Assembly (NCBI GenBank): GCA_003552345.1
Contig: PULM01000031.1
Span: forward strand, 1 to 33,181
Length of the DNA: 33,181 bases
Reading direction: 5' to 3'
Source of the DNA: Ectothiorhodospiraceae bacterium
Lineage (GTDB): Bacteria > Pseudomonadota > Gammaproteobacteria > Nitrococcales > Halorhodospiraceae
In this document: positions 8,265 to 17,791 of the stretch, in pieces
How positions within the stretch are numbered: position 1 is the stretch's first letter
How the letters are laid out: each line of letters opens with the position of its first letter
Position numbers and translations under genes: made by a program
Notes under the pieces: model-generated
What the model was told of the DNA's origin: nothing
The model's database searches: none
The model's input: only the letters and a program-made list of their open reading frames with translations

Positions 8265-8304
8265 CCCGGGTGCGGGGGAGGCCCCCTCCGCACCCGGGTC
8301 AGTC
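8259..8304. terminator. Bidirectional stem-loop containing both stop codons of arsA-like and qor genes
   Basis: A 17-bp perfect inverted repeat (GACTGACCCGGGTGCGG at 8259-8275 and its complement at 8288-8304) flanks a 12-base loop. The TGA codons of both convergent genes (8262-8264 and 8299-8301) are inside the arms. There is no U-tract, so it may act as a factor-dependent terminator or 3'-end stabiliser. Confidence 0.65.
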
Positions 8305-9288
8305 CGCCGCGCCGAGGTCGAGTACCGTGGCCCCGGTGGTCGCCCGGGCCTCCAGGTCCGTGTGGGCTTGCGCCGCCTTCTCCAGCGGGTAGCGCCGCCC
8401 CACCCGCGGCTCAATCACCCCCTGGGTGAGCGCATCGAAGTACGCCGAGGCCCCGGCCAGCAGCTCGTGGCGGTCGGCGACATAGTGGAACAGCACCGGG
8501 CGGGTGAGGAACAGCGACCCCTTCTGCGCCAACAGCCCGGGCTCGATCGCCGGCGGCGCCCCGGAGGCGCTCCCGTAGCTGACCATCAGCCCCAGCGGAC
8601 GCAGGCAATCCAGCGAGCCCTCGAACGTGGCCGCCCCCACCGAGTCGTAGACCACGTCCCCCCCCCGGCCGCCGGTGATCGCCTCCACCTTCTCGCGGAA
8701 ATCATCCCGCGTGTAGACGATCGGATGGTGGCAGCCGTGCTCCGCGGCCACCTGCGCCTTCTCCTCATCGCCCACGGTGCCGATCACCGTCGCCCCGAGG
8801 GCGTCGGCCCACTGGCAGAGGATCTGCCCCACGCCCCCGGCGGCGGCATGGATCAGCAGCGTGTGCCCGCGCCGGACCGTGAACGTACGGTGCAGCAGCA
8901 GCCAAGCGGTCAGGCCGCGCAGGAGGGTGCCGCCGGCCACCAGGTCATCGACCTCGTCGGGGACCGGGATCAGCCGCTCCGCCGGCAGGACCCGCGCCTC
9001 GGCATAAGCCCCCGGCGGTGGCGTGGCGTAGGCCACCCGCTCGCCCACCTGCACCTCGCGGACCCCTTCGCCGACCGCCTCGACCACCCCGCAGGCCTCC
9101 ACGCCGATGCCGTGGGGCAGATGCGGTAGCGGATACAGACCACTGCGGTGGTAGCAGTCGATGAAATTGACCCCGCAGGCGCTCTGGCGCAGCAGTACCT
9201 CGCCGGCTCCCGGGGCGGGTACCTCGACCTCCTCCACCTGCAGTTGCTCGGGACCACCGGTTTGCTGGATGCGGACGGCACGGGGCAT
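8299..9288 (-). CDS. qor: NADPH:quinone oxidoreductase (zeta-crystallin-like)
   Basis: 329-aa member of the medium-chain dehydrogenase/reductase family, quinone-reductase branch. The N-terminal GroES-like substrate domain includes the conserved GVNFIDCYHRSGLYP segment. The Rossmann domain has the nucleotide motif AAGGVG at 149-154. It lacks the cysteine cluster of zinc alcohol dehydrogenases, in line with zinc-free Qor. The expected reaction is NADPH-dependent one-electron reduction of quinones in the cytosol, as in E. coli QorA. The start ATG at 9288 has a strong AGGAGG. It is 26 bases downstream of galU on the same strand, with no terminator seen between. Confidence 0.93.
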   Translation of the reverse strand: MPRAVRIQQTGGPEQLQVEEVEVPAPGAGEVLLRQSACGVNFIDCYHRSGLYPLPHLPHGIGVEACGVVEAVGEGVREVQVGERVAYATPPPGAYAEARVLPAERLIPVPDEVDDLVAGGTLLRGLTAWLLLHRTFTVRRGHTLLIHAAAGGVGQILCQWADALGATVIGTVGDEEKAQVAAEHGCHHPIVYTRDDFREKVEAITGGRGGDVVYDSVGAATFEGSLDCLRPLGLMVSYGSASGAPPAIEPGLLAQKGSLFLTRPVLFHYVADRHELLAGASAYFDALTQGVIEPRVGRRYPLEKAAQAHTDLEARATTGATVLDLGAAD

Positions 9289-9314
9289 GGTGTCCTCCTG
9301 TCGGCCGGGGCGGC

Positions 9315-10208
9315 TCAGGTGTGACGCCCCAGCCCTTCGAGATAGGTCCGGAAATCCGGACCGAGTTCCGGGTGTTCGAGCCCGTAGGCCACGGTAGCCT
9401 GCAGGTAGCCGAGCTTGCTGCCGCAGTCGTAGCGCTCCCCGGCGTATTCGTAAGCGTACACCGGCTCCTCGCTCATCATCGAGACGATGGCATCGGTCAG
9501 CTGGATCTCGCCGCGGTGATCGGGCGCCGTCCGCTCAAGGTGATCGAAGATGCTGCGCGAGAGGATGTAGCGCCCGACCACTGCCAGGTTGGTGGGGGCC
9601 TCATCGGGCCGGGGCTTCTCCACCATGCCGCGCACGGCGGTGACGCCATCGGCCACCGTTTCGCCCTCGACCACCCCGTACTTGTCCGTCTCGGCCTGCG
9701 GCACGCGCTCGACGCCGAGCACGGACCCCCCGCGCTCGGCGGCCACCCCGGCCATCTGCGCCAGCGCCGGAGCATCTTCACCGGCATTGATCAGGTCATC
9801 GGCCAGGATGACGCCGAACGGCTCGCGCCGCCCCACCGCCGGGCGCGCGCAGGCCACCGCATGCCCCAGCCCCAGGGCCTCGCCCTGGCGGATGTAGATG
9901 CAGCTGACCCCCTTGGGCACCGTGTCCTTGACCAGCTTGAGGAGCTTCTCCTTGCCCTTGGCCTCCAGCTCGCGCTCGAGTTCCGTGGCGGTATCAAAGT
10001 GATCCTCGATGGCACGCTTGGTGCGACCGGTGATGAAGACGAGGTATTCGGCGCCGGCGGCCACCGCCTCTTCGACCGCATACTGGATCAGCGGCTTGTC
10101 GACCACCGGCAGCATCTCCTTGGGGCTGGCCTTGGTGGCCGGGAGGAAGCGGGTGCCGAGGCCGGCCACCGGGAAGACGACGGTACGGATCGGGTGGTTG
10201 GCGCTCAC
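9315..10208 (-). CDS. galU: UTP-glucose-1-phosphate uridylyltransferase
   Basis: 297-aa cytosolic enzyme making UDP-glucose from UTP and glucose-1-phosphate. UDP-glucose serves lipopolysaccharide, exopolysaccharide and osmolyte synthesis. The N-terminal nucleotidyltransferase signature [17 protein letters not shown] is followed by [20 protein letters not shown], both diagnostic of GalU. Length agrees with E. coli GalU (302 aa). The start is GTG at 10208, with AGGAGGT seven bases upstream. The gene follows purL by 96 bases. GalF-type regulatory paralogues share the fold, but full conservation of the active-site segments favours the enzyme. Confidence 0.96.
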   Translation of the reverse strand: MSANHPIRTVVFPVAGLGTRFLPATKASPKEMLPVVDKPLIQYAVEEAVAAGAEYLVFITGRTKRAIEDHFDTATELERELEAKGKEKLLKLVKDTVPKGVSCIYIRQGEALGLGHAVACARPAVGRREPFGVILADDLINAGEDAPALAQMAGVAAERGGSVLGVERVPQAETDKYGVVEGETVADGVTAVRGMVEKPRPDEAPTNLAVVGRYILSRSIFDHLERTAPDHRGEIQLTDAIVSMMSEEPVYAYEYAGERYDCGSKLGYLQATVAYGLEHPELGPDFRTYLEGLGRHT

Positions 10209-10246
10209 GGTTCGACCTCCTGACGTTGTTCAGTCATTCCCTGTCC

Positions 10247-10274
10247 GCCAGCCGCGCCCCGGGGCACGGCCGGC
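10247..10274 (-). terminator. GC-rich palindromic stem downstream of purL
   Basis: Imperfect palindrome centred on GCCCCGGGGC with arms GCCgGCCGtGCCCC (minus strand) and two mismatched positions, about 30 bases after the purL stop. There is no T-tract. It may be a factor-dependent stop or processing signal between purL and galU. Confidence 0.35.
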
Positions 10275-10304
10275 ACTCACTACCGGTCGAGGTGGGGGCC
10301 GACG

Positions 10305-13300
10305 TCAGCCAACCCAAGCCCGCGCGTTGCGGAACATGCGCAGCCAGGGCCCGTCCTCGCCCCACTCGGGCGGGTGCCAGGAGTATTGGACACTCCGGAA
10401 GACCCGCTCGGGGTGGGGCATGAGGATGGTCGCCCGACCGTCTTCGCTGGTGAAACCGGTCAGACCGCCGACCGACCCGTTGGGGTTGGCCGGATAGGTC
10501 TGCGCCGGCTGCCCACTGCCGTCGATATAGCGCAACACGGCCTGTGCCGCTGCCTCGTCGCCGGCACTGAAATCGACGCGCCCCTCGCCGTGGGCCACCG
10601 CCAGCGGGAGACGCGAGCCCGCCATGCCGCGCAGCAGGACCGATGGCGACTCCAGCACCTCGACCAGTGCCAGGCGGGCCTCGAACTGCTCCGAGCGGTT
10701 GCGCACGAACCGCGGCCAGGCCGCGGCGCCGGGGATGAGATCGCGCAGATGGGCGAGCATCTGGCAGCCGTTACACACCCCCAGGGTGAAGGTGTCCGGG
10801 CGGTGGAAGAAGGCCTGGAAGGCCTCCCGGGCGCTGTCGTGGAAGCGGATGCTCTTGGCCCAGCCGCCCCCGGCACCGAGGACATCGCCGAACGAGAAGC
10901 CACCGCAGGCGGCCAGCCCGTGGTAGCTGCTCAGATCGTCGTGGCCGCCGAGGATATCGCTCATGTGGACGTCCACGGCTTCGAAACCGGCGGCGTGGAA
11001 AGCCGCCGCCATCTCTACATGGCCATTGACCCCCTGCTCACGGAGCACCGCCACGCGCGGCCGCGCCCCGGTGGCAATGTACGGCGCCGCCACGTCCTCG
11101 GCAGGATCGAAGGCCGCGCGGGTGGCGCTCAGACCAGGGTCGTCGCTGTCCGGGACGGCATCGAAGGCCTCGGCGGCACACTCGGGGTCGTCGCGCAGGG
11201 CCTGCATCCGGTAGCTGGTCTCGGCCCAGATCCGCTGCAGCTCCCGCCGCGGCCGATCCAGCAGCGCACCCCCCGCGCCGCGGACCACCACCCGATCGTC
11301 CGCACGCGGCTGCCCCAGCCGGCGCACCCGGACGCCCTGCGGGGCATCGGCGGCCGCGGACTCCAGGGCATCGGCCTCGGCAGCGGTCAGCTGCAGGACC
11401 AGGCCAGGCTCCTCGCTGAAAGCGGCAGACAGGATCCCGTCCGGGCCCTCGCCGGAAACGGCGTCCAGATCCACCTCGAGCCCGCACCGCCCGGCGAAGG
11501 CCATCTCACAGAGCGTGACCAGCAGGCCGCCGTCGGAGCGATCGTGGCAGGCCAGGATCCGCCCTTCGCTGAGCAGACCCTGCACATGGTCGAAGGCCCA
11601 GCGCAGGGCAGCCGGGTTGTCCAGATCGGCCGGACGCTCGCCGGTGCAGCTGTAGACCTGCGCCAGGGCCGAGCCGCCCAGCCGGTGCCGATCACCACTG
11701 AGTTCCAGCGCCACCAGCACGGTTTCGGGCTGCGACTGCAGCTGCGGTGTCACCGCCCGGCGCACATCGGCGACCGGCGCGAAGGCGGAGACCACCAGCG
11801 AGACCGGTGACGTCACCGCCCGCTGCTCGCCGTCCTCCTCCCAGACGGTGCGCATGGACAGCGAGTCCTTACCCACCGGGATGGCCACGCCAAGCTCGGG
11901 GCAGAGATCACGCCCCACCGCGGCCACCGTGTCGTAGAGGGCGGCATCCTCGCCGTCGTGCCCGCAGGCGGCCATCCAGTTGGCGGAGAGGGTCACCGCC
12001 GACAGCCTCCCCACCCCGGCACTGGCCAGGTTGGTCAGCGCCTCGGCCACCGCCAGCCGCCCGGAGGCGGGGGCATCGAGGATGGCCACCGCGGGCCGCT
12101 CGCCCACCGCCATCGCCTCGCCGGCATAGCCCCGGTAATCCGAGACGGTCACCGCACAATCCGCCACCGGGACCTGCCAGGGGCCGACCATCTGATCCCG
12201 CACCACCTGCCCGGTGACGGTGCGATCGCCGATGGTGATCAGAAACTCCTTGGAGGCCACGGCAGGCAGCTGCAGCACTCGCTCCAGGGCCTCTGCCAGG
12301 CTCACCCCGGTCAGCTCCAGCGGCGCGCCGGCCACGGGCCGGCGGCGGACATCCCGCAGCATCTTCGGCGGCTTGCCCAGGAGCAGCTCCATGGGCAGAT
12401 CCACCGGCGTGTTATCGAAGTGGCCGTCGGCGACGACCAGCTCGCGGGCATCGGTGGTTTCGCCCACCACGGCGTAGGGGCAACGCTCGCGGGCGCACAG
12501 CGCCTCGAACTCGGCCAGCCGCTCGGGGTCCACGGCCAGGACGTAGCGCTCCTGGGACTCGTTGCACCAGATCTCCAGCGGCGACATCCCCGGATCGTCG
12601 ATGGGGATGGTGCGCAGTTCCACGCGACCGCCACGGTCGGCGTCGTCGAGGATCTCGGGGATGGCGTTGGACAGGCCGCCGGCCCCCACGTCGTGGATGG
12701 AGAGGATCGGGTTGTCATCGCCGCAGGCCGTGCAGGCGTCGAGCACGCCCTGCGCACGGCGCTGCATCTCGGGGTTGTCACGCTGCACCGAGGCCAGATC
12801 CAGCGACTCATCACCGCTGCCACTGGCCACCGAGGAGGCCGCCCCGCCGCCAAGCCCGATGAGCAGGGCCGGGCCGCCGAGCACCACCACCGGCGTCCCG
12901 GCCGGCAGGCTGCGCTTGTGCACATGGGCATCGCGGATGTTGCCCATGCCACCGGCGATCATGATCGGCTTGTGATAGCCGCGCACCTGCTCGCCGCCTC
13001 CGGGCGCCGGCGCGGCCAGCTCGAGGGTGCGGAAGTAGCCACTGAGCGCCGGTCGGCCGAACTCGTTGTTGTACCCCGCCGCCCCCAGGGGCCCGTCGAG
13101 CATGATCGCCAGCGGTGAAGCGATCCGCCGCGGCCGCGCCTCGGGCCCTTCCCAGGGCTGCCGGAAGCCGGGGATGCGCAGATTGGACACCGAGAACCCG
13201 GTCAACCCCGCCTTGGTGCGACCACCGATGCCGGTGGCCGACTCATCACGGATCTCACCGCCGGCGCCGGTGGCCGCACCGGCGAAGGGCTCGATGGCGG

Positions 13301-14204
13301 TGGGGTGGTTGTGGGTCTCCACCTTCATGACCAGATGGGCCGGCTCCGGGTGCTCGCGATAGGCCCCGTCCGCGCCCGGGTGCAGGCGCCGGGCCTCAAA
13401 GCCGGCGGCCACGGCGGCGTTGTCGCTGTAGGCCGAGAGCACGCCCTCGGGGCGGGCCTCGTGGCTGCGGCGAATCATGGCGAACAGCGACTGCGGCTGC
13501 GACTCGCCGTCGATGACCCAGTCGGCGTTGAAGATCTTGTGCCGGCAGTGCTCGGAGTTCGCCTGGGCGAACATCATCAGCTCGACATCGGTGGGGTTGC
13601 GCCCCAGACCGTCGTAGCTCTCGAGCAGGTAGTCGATCTCATCCTCGGCCAGCGCCAGGCCCAGTTCGGCGTCGGCGCGGACCAGCGCCTGACGCCCGCC
13701 ACCGAGAACGTCCACCACGGCCACCGGACGCGGCTGGCTGTCCCGGAACAGCGCCTCGGCCGCCTCGGGGCCGTCGAGCACGGCGTCGGTCAGCGGGTCG
13801 TGGATGGCGGCGGCCACGGCCTGATACGCGGCACCGGTCAGGGGCCCGTCGGTGGTGATACGGAACAACGTGCCCCGCTCGATGCGCTCGACCTCGCCGA
13901 GCCCGCAGTTGCGGGCGATATCCGTCGCCTTGCTCGACCACGGCGAGACGGTCCCGGGCCGCGGCACCACCAGCAGCGTGGTCTCCTCGCCTTCGGCGTG
14001 AGTCGGTGCGGGGTAGTCGGCCCCGTAGTCGAGCAGCTGCAGCAGGACCGCATGCTGCGCTTCGGAAAGGGACTGCCTGGCGGCCACGAAATGGCAGTAG
14101 ACGGCATCGACCCCGCGCACGGCTTCGCAGGCGTCCTGCAGCTCGTCACGCAGCTTGTCGAGGCGGAAGGGGGAGAGGGCGCGTTTTCCTGGAATCTGCA
14201 ACAT
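10305..14204 (-). CDS. purL: Phosphoribosylformylglycinamidine synthase, large single-chain type
   Basis: 1299-aa enzyme of de novo purine synthesis (FGAR + Gln + ATP to FGAM). This is the long form of gammaproteobacteria, matching the roughly 1295 aa of E. coli. It contains an N-terminal PurS-like domain (about 1-150), a linker with the conserved [20 protein letters not shown], two AIRS-like synthetase halves (about 210-980) and a C-terminal glutaminase (about 1040-1299). The glutaminase nucleophile is Cys1144 in GVCNGCQML, and PHPERVF near the end is the His/Glu part of the triad. ATG 14204 lies only 2 bases after the bamC stop, which suggests translational coupling. No frameshift was seen. 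Confidence 0.98.
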   Translation of the reverse strand: MLQIPGKRALSPFRLDKLRDELQDACEAVRGVDAVYCHFVAARQSLSEAQHAVLLQLLDYGADYPAPTHAEGEETTLLVVPRPGTVSPWSSKATDIARNCGLGEVERIERGTLFRITTDGPLTGAAYQAVAAAIHDPLTDAVLDGPEAAEALFRDSQPRPVAVVDVLGGGRQALVRADAELGLALAEDEIDYLLESYDGLGRNPTDVELMMFAQANSEHCRHKIFNADWVIDGESQPQSLFAMIRRSHEARPEGVLSAYSDNAAVAAGFEARRLHPGADGAYREHPEPAHLVMKVETHNHPTAIEPFAGAATGAGGEIRDESATGIGGRTKAGLTGFSVSNLRIPGFRQPWEGPEARPRRIASPLAIMLDGPLGAAGYNNEFGRPALSGYFRTLELAAPAPGGGEQVRGYHKPIMIAGGMGNIRDAHVHKRSLPAGTPVVVLGGPALLIGLGGGAASSVASGSGDESLDLASVQRDNPEMQRRAQGVLDACTACGDDNPILSIHDVGAGGLSNAIPEILDDADRGGRVELRTIPIDDPGMSPLEIWCNESQERYVLAVDPERLAEFEALCARERCPYAVVGETTDARELVVADGHFDNTPVDLPMELLLGKPPKMLRDVRRRPVAGAPLELTGVSLAEALERVLQLPAVASKEFLITIGDRTVTGQVVRDQMVGPWQVPVADCAVTVSDYRGYAGEAMAVGERPAVAILDAPASGRLAVAEALTNLASAGVGRLSAVTLSANWMAACGHDGEDAALYDTVAAVGRDLCPELGVAIPVGKDSLSMRTVWEEDGEQRAVTSPVSLVVSAFAPVADVRRAVTPQLQSQPETVLVALELSGDRHRLGGSALAQVYSCTGERPADLDNPAALRWAFDHVQGLLSEGRILACHDRSDGGLLVTLCEMAFAGRCGLEVDLDAVSGEGPDGILSAAFSEEPGLVLQLTAAEADALESAAADAPQGVRVRRLGQPRADDRVVVRGAGGALLDRPRRELQRIWAETSYRMQALRDDPECAAEAFDAVPDSDDPGLSATRAAFDPAEDVAAPYIATGARPRVAVLREQGVNGHVEMAAAFHAAGFEAVDVHMSDILGGHDDLSSYHGLAACGGFSFGDVLGAGGGWAKSIRFHDSAREAFQAFFHRPDTFTLGVCNGCQMLAHLRDLIPGAAAWPRFVRNRSEQFEARLALVEVLESPSVLLRGMAGSRLPLAVAHGEGRVDFSAGDEAAAQAVLRYIDGSGQPAQTYPANPNGSVGGLTGFTSEDGRATILMPHPERVFRSVQYSWHPPEWGEDGPWLRMFRNARAWVG

Positions 14205-14206
14205 GA

Positions 14207-14788
14207 TCAGTAGAGCTGGCGATCGAGCAGGGTCAGCAGCCGTTCGGCCACCGCGGCGGCGGCCGGCTCGCCGTCCTCGTCGCGGACCTTGGCCACCACC
14301 TGCCCGTCTTCACGGGCGATCTGGATACGAAAGCGCTGGGGCGAGGTGTCGATCCGCTCGGCGCCGCGGAACCAGCGGGCAAACACCCCGGGCTGCTCGA
14401 TCTCCTCGTCCGCCCGCGGCTCGTAGCGGATCAGGTAGTAGAGATCGTCGCGCTGGCGCTCGAGCACGGTGAAATCGAGCCGGTTCAGCGCCGCACCGGC
14501 GCCCGTCCACGCCTGGTTGATGCCCATATCCAGGACGAGTCGCGGGTCACCGTCGACTTCCGTCAGGCGCGACGGGATGGTGCGCGCTACGTCCACCGGC
14601 AGCTCCGCGTCGGCATCCGCCTCCGGATCCGGCGCCGCATCCTCCTCGGCAGGCTCGGGCTTGCCGACCAGATCCGGCGGGATCACCAGGTGCTCCGGGT
14701 AATCGGCCTCGTCGCGGGTCAGCGGATCCGTGGCGCAACCGCCGAGCAGGCCGGCCGCGAGCAGCACGGCCGGCACGCAGCGTGCCAT
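14207..14788 (-). CDS. bamC: BamC-like outer-membrane assembly lipoprotein (short form)
   Basis: 193-aa lipoprotein with signal peptide [18 protein letters not shown] (lipobox LLGGC). BamC is an accessory of the BAM complex that folds beta-barrel proteins into the outer membrane. After the signal, [21 protein letters not shown] resembles the unstructured BamC N-terminus that contacts BamD. One helix-grip-like domain (about 85-193) follows. E. coli BamC has about 344 aa and two such domains, so this version appears to have one. Position directly after dapA matches E. coli (dapA-bamC), the strongest support. ATG 14788 is used rather than the track start because it produces the signal peptide and leaves a 17-base gap to dapA. 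Confidence 0.82.
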   Translation of the reverse strand: MARCVPAVLLAAGLLGGCATDPLTRDEADYPEHLVIPPDLVGKPEPAEEDAAPDPEADADAELPVDVARTIPSRLTEVDGDPRLVLDMGINQAWTGAGAALNRLDFTVLERQRDDLYYLIRYEPRADEEIEQPGVFARWFRGAERIDTSPQRFRIQIAREDGQVVAKVRDEDGEPAAAAVAERLLTLLDRQLY

Positions 14789-14805
14789 CCTGGCGGTTGC
14801 CCCCC

Positions 14806-15693
14806 TCACAGCAGACCGGCGTCGGTCATCGCCTGACGGACCCGGGCCTGACCGGCCTCGGTCAAGCGGGTCATAGGCAGCCGCATGCCGGAGCCGGCCA
14901 TGCCGAGCTGCTCCACCGCCCACTTCACCGGCACCGGGTTCGGCTCGCAGAACATCGCCTGGTGCAGCGGCGTCAACCGCTCGTTGATGGTCTCGGCGGT
15001 CTCCATGTCGCCACTCAGAGCGGCGGCGCAGAGCTCGTGCATCTGCCGCGGCGCCACGTTGGCGCTGACCGAGACAACCCCCTTGCCGCCGACGCGCATC
15101 ATGCCCAGGGCGTTGAAGTCATCGCCGGCGAAGACGTCCAGTCGGTCACCGCAGAGGCGGATCACCTCCTCGGCACGCTCGACGGTCCCCTGCGCCTCCT
15201 TGAGGCCGACCACGTTGGGCAGCTCAGCCAGACGGGCGACGGTTTCCGGGAGCATGTCGCAGCCGGTGCGCCCGGGCACGTTGTAGAGGATCTGCGGCAT
15301 CGGCACCGCCTCGGCGATGGCCGTGAAGTGCTGGACCAGTCCCTCCTGGGTGGGCTTGTTGTAGTAGGGCACCACCAGCAGCGCCGCGTCGCAGCCGGCC
15401 TCCATGGCGCTGCGCGTCAGCTCGATGGCCTCCCAGGTCGAGTTGGCGCCGGTGCCGCCGATCACCGGGATGCGCCCGGCGGCCGCCTCGACGGTCGCGC
15501 GGATGACGTCCCGGTGCTCCTCGTAATCGAGGGTGGCCGACTCGCCGGTGGTGCCGACGGCGACGATGGCGTCACTGCCCTGCTCGACGTGGAATTCGAC
15601 GAGCTGTTTGAGCGCCTTCTCGTCCACGGCGTCCCGAATCCCGTCCTGCGCCTTCATCGGGGTGACCATCGCCACCATGCTGCCGCGGAACAT
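14806..15693 (-). CDS. dapA: 4-hydroxy-tetrahydrodipicolinate synthase
   Basis: 295-aa TIM-barrel aldolase that condenses pyruvate with aspartate semialdehyde, the first committed step to diaminopimelate and lysine. Visible active-site features are GTTGES (Thr48-Thr49), Tyr137 in YNVPGRT and the Schiff-base Lys165 in GLKEAQGT. Length matches E. coli DapA (292 aa). ATG 15693 is preferred to the track's GTG 15699 because GGAGG lies five bases upstream of the ATG and almost touches the GTG. It heads the minus-strand run dapA-bamC-purL and is divergent from gcvR, as in E. coli. Confidence 0.97.
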   Translation of the reverse strand: MFRGSMVAMVTPMKAQDGIRDAVDEKALKQLVEFHVEQGSDAIVAVGTTGESATLDYEEHRDVIRATVEAAAGRIPVIGGTGANSTWEAIELTRSAMEAGCDAALLVVPYYNKPTQEGLVQHFTAIAEAVPMPQILYNVPGRTGCDMLPETVARLAELPNVVGLKEAQGTVERAEEVIRLCGDRLDVFAGDDFNALGMMRVGGKGVVSVSANVAPRQMHELCAAALSGDMETAETINERLTPLHQAMFCEPNPVPVKWAVEQLGMAGSGMRLPMTRLTEAGQARVRQAMTDAGLL

Positions 15694-15810
15694 CAGCACC
15701 TCCGTCGTCGGTCTCGAGTCTAATCGGCAAGGCGATCATGGTACTAAGCGGGCCGCGCGCCGCCAAGCAAGGGATTCCCCACGGCGCCGGCGCATTTCGG
15801 AGAGGGTCCG

Positions 15811-15819
15811 TGCTAGACT
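15811..15819 (+). promoter_or_regulatory. Possible extended -10 promoter of gcvR
   Basis: TGCTAGACT fits an extended -10 (TGn plus TAGACT), 35 bases before the gcvR ATG. No good -35 hexamer is seen. A very similar string, TAGACTGCCGC, precedes phaE near 20467. Confidence 0.35.
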
Positions 15820-15853
15820 GCCGCCGCACACCCAAGCTAGGGCGAGCAGTGCG

Positions 15854-16381
15854 ATGCACAACCTGATGGTCATCACTGCCCTCGGCCACGATCGCCCGGG
15901 CATCGTCCGCGAGCTGGCCAGCGCGGTCACCGAGACCGGCTGCAACATCGCCGACAGCCGCATGAGCGTGCTCGGCGGCGAGTTCGCCATGATCCTGATG
16001 GTCTCCGGGCGCTGGAACGAACTGGCCAAACTCGAGAGCAGCCTGCCGCATTCGGCCCGGCGCATGGGCCTGGAGATCCACATACAGCGGACCGAGCCGG
16101 CGAGCACCGGCGAGCACCTGCTGCCCTACTCCGTGGAGGTGGTGGCCCTCGACCACCCGGGGATCGTCGCCGAGCTGGCCAACTTCTTCGCCACCCGCGA
16201 GATCAACATCCGCGACATGAATACCGCCAGCTACGCGGCGGCGCACACGGGCACACCGATGTTCTCGGTCTACCTGACCGTGGATGTACCCGCCGGGGTG
16301 CACATCGCCAGCCTGCGCGACGAATTCATGGACTTCTGCGACCAGTTCAACCTGGACGCCATCATGGAGCCGGCCAAGTAG
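15854..16381 (+). CDS. gcvR: GcvR-like double-ACT regulatory protein
   Basis: 175-aa protein with two ACT domains, about 4-75 (MVITALGHDRPGIVRELASA) and 90-170 (VEVVALDHPGIVAELANFF). In E. coli GcvR senses glycine and blocks activation of the glycine-cleavage operon by binding GcvA. Both ACT repeats show the DRPGIV/DHPGIV turn used in amino-acid sensing. Divergence from dapA reproduces the E. coli order. The track start at 15533 overlaps dapA; ATG 15854 is preferred, with AGGGCGAG upstream. No gcvA is in this window, so its partner is unproven. Confidence 0.88.
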   Translation: MHNLMVITALGHDRPGIVRELASAVTETGCNIADSRMSVLGGEFAMILMVSGRWNELAKLESSLPHSARRMGLEIHIQRTEPASTGEHLLPYSVEVVALDHPGIVAELANFFATREINIRDMNTASYAAAHTGTPMFSVYLTVDVPAGVHIASLRDEFMDFCDQFNLDAIMEPAK

Positions 16382-16425
16382 CCGCCGCTTCGGATGACCA
16401 ACCCCGGCACGGGGACCGAACCGTC

Positions 16426-17760
16426 ATGAGCCAGCCGCTCACCCGCCGTATCTACGTGCTCGACACCTCCGTCCTGGTGCACGACCCGACGGCGCTGTTC
16501 CACTTCGAGGAGCACGACGTCTGCCTGCCCTCGGCGGTGCTCGAGGAGCTCGACGCCGCCAAGGAGGGCCTCTCCGAGGTGGCGCGCAACGCCCGCCAGG
16601 TCAGCCGCTTTCTCGATGATCTGCTCACCGGGCAGACGCCCGGCTCGCTGCACGACGGCGTCCCCCTCGGCCAGGGCGCGCCGGGCGAGCCCTCCGGGCG
16701 GCTGTTTTTCGAGACCGAGGGGCACGGCCGCGGCGACAGCGCCATCCTGGCCGCCGCCGGGCGACTGCGCGAACACCACGCCCAGACCCCGGTCCTGGTC
16801 TCCAAGGACATCAACCTGCGCATCCGCGCCCAGGTCGGCGGCATCGCCGCCGAGGACTACGAGAGCGACCGGGTCATCGACGACGTCGATCTGCTGCCCA
16901 CCGGGGTCGCTGCCATCCCCGCCGCGGCCTGGGCCCGAGCCCGCAGCCACGGACGCGGCTACCGCGTCCCGGTGCCCGATGACACGGTCTGGCGGATCAA
17001 CCAGTGCCTCTACAGCGAGGACGGATTCGAGGGCGTGGTGCACGGCTTCGACGGCGGAGACGCCGAGCTGACCCCGGTGACCGATTTCCGTGAAGGGCAG
17101 TCGGTGTGGGGCGTCCGCGCCCGCAACCGGGAGCAGAACTTCGCCCTGCACCTGCTCATGGACCCGGAGATCGATCTGGTCTCACTGCTCGGTGCCGCCG
17201 GCACCGGCAAGACCCTGCTGACCCTGGCCGCCGGACTGGCCCAGACCATGGACCGGGGTCGCTACCGGGAGGTGATCGCTACCCGCGCCACGGTGGCCAT
17301 CGGTGAGGAGATCGGCTATCTGCCCGGCACCGAGGAGGAGAAGATGACCCCCTGGATGGGGGCACTGATGGACAACCTGGAGGTGCTCAGCGCCCCGGAC
17401 AACGGGCTCGGCAGCGACTGGGCGCGGGCGGCCACCGCCGACCTGCTCCACTCGCGCGTGCGCATCCGCTCGATGAGCTTCATGCGCGGGCGCACCTTCC
17501 TGGAGAAGTTCGTCATCCTCGATGAGGCGCAGAACCTGACCGCCAAGCAGATGAAAACCCTGATCACCCGGGCCGGCCCCGGCACCAAGGTGGTCTGCCT
17601 GGGCAACATCGGCCAGATCGACACGCCCTACCTGACCGAGAGCACCTCGGGACTGACCTACCTGGTCGACCGGCTCAAGGACTGGCCGCACAGCGGCCAT
17701 GTGACCCTGCGCCGGGGCGAGCGCTCGCGGCTCGCCGACTACGCCTCGGACGTCCTCTGA
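16426..17760 (+). CDS. PIN-PhoH fusion ATPase (PhoH2-like)
   Basis: 444-aa protein. A PIN ribonuclease domain (about 8-150) has acidic residues in IYVLDTSVLVHDP (Asp13), VLEELDAAK, GHGRGDSAILAAA and VLVSKD, consistent with an intact PIN active site. After a linker (about 165-240), the PhoH ATPase domain has Walker A GAAGTGKT (256-263) and Walker B VILDEAQNLT. Mycobacterial PhoH2 with this architecture unwinds and cuts RNA; by analogy this one may act on RNA. It differs from E. coli YbeZ, which lacks the PIN domain. The gene follows gcvR by 44 bases and converges with perM. No antitoxin-like partner was seen next to it. Confidence 0.93.
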   Translation: MSQPLTRRIYVLDTSVLVHDPTALFHFEEHDVCLPSAVLEELDAAKEGLSEVARNARQVSRFLDDLLTGQTPGSLHDGVPLGQGAPGEPSGRLFFETEGHGRGDSAILAAAGRLREHHAQTPVLVSKDINLRIRAQVGGIAAEDYESDRVIDDVDLLPTGVAAIPAAAWARARSHGRGYRVPVPDDTVWRINQCLYSEDGFEGVVHGFDGGDAELTPVTDFREGQSVWGVRARNREQNFALHLLMDPEIDLVSLLGAAGTGKTLLTLAAGLAQTMDRGRYREVIATRATVAIGEEIGYLPGTEEEKMTPWMGALMDNLEVLSAPDNGLGSDWARAATADLLHSRVRIRSMSFMRGRTFLEKFVILDEAQNLTAKQMKTLITRAGPGTKVVCLGNIGQIDTPYLTESTSGLTYLVDRLKDWPHSGHVTLRRGERSRLADYASDVL

Positions 17761-17762
17761 CG

Positions 17763-17791
17763 CCCTGACGCCGTCGCCCCGGCGCTCAGGG
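17763..17791. terminator. Stem-loop at the phoH/perM convergent junction
   Basis: CCCTGA-CGCCG, loop TCGCCC, CGGCG-(C)-TCAGGG: an 11-bp stem with one bulged C. It begins 3 bases after the phoH stop and contains the perM stop (17786-17788). No U-tract is present. Confidence 0.5.

Noticed and set aside
10374-14213. Long plus-strand ORFs (478, 386 and 302 aa) opposite purL
   Set aside because: All mirror the single continuous PurL frame and have no recognisable features.
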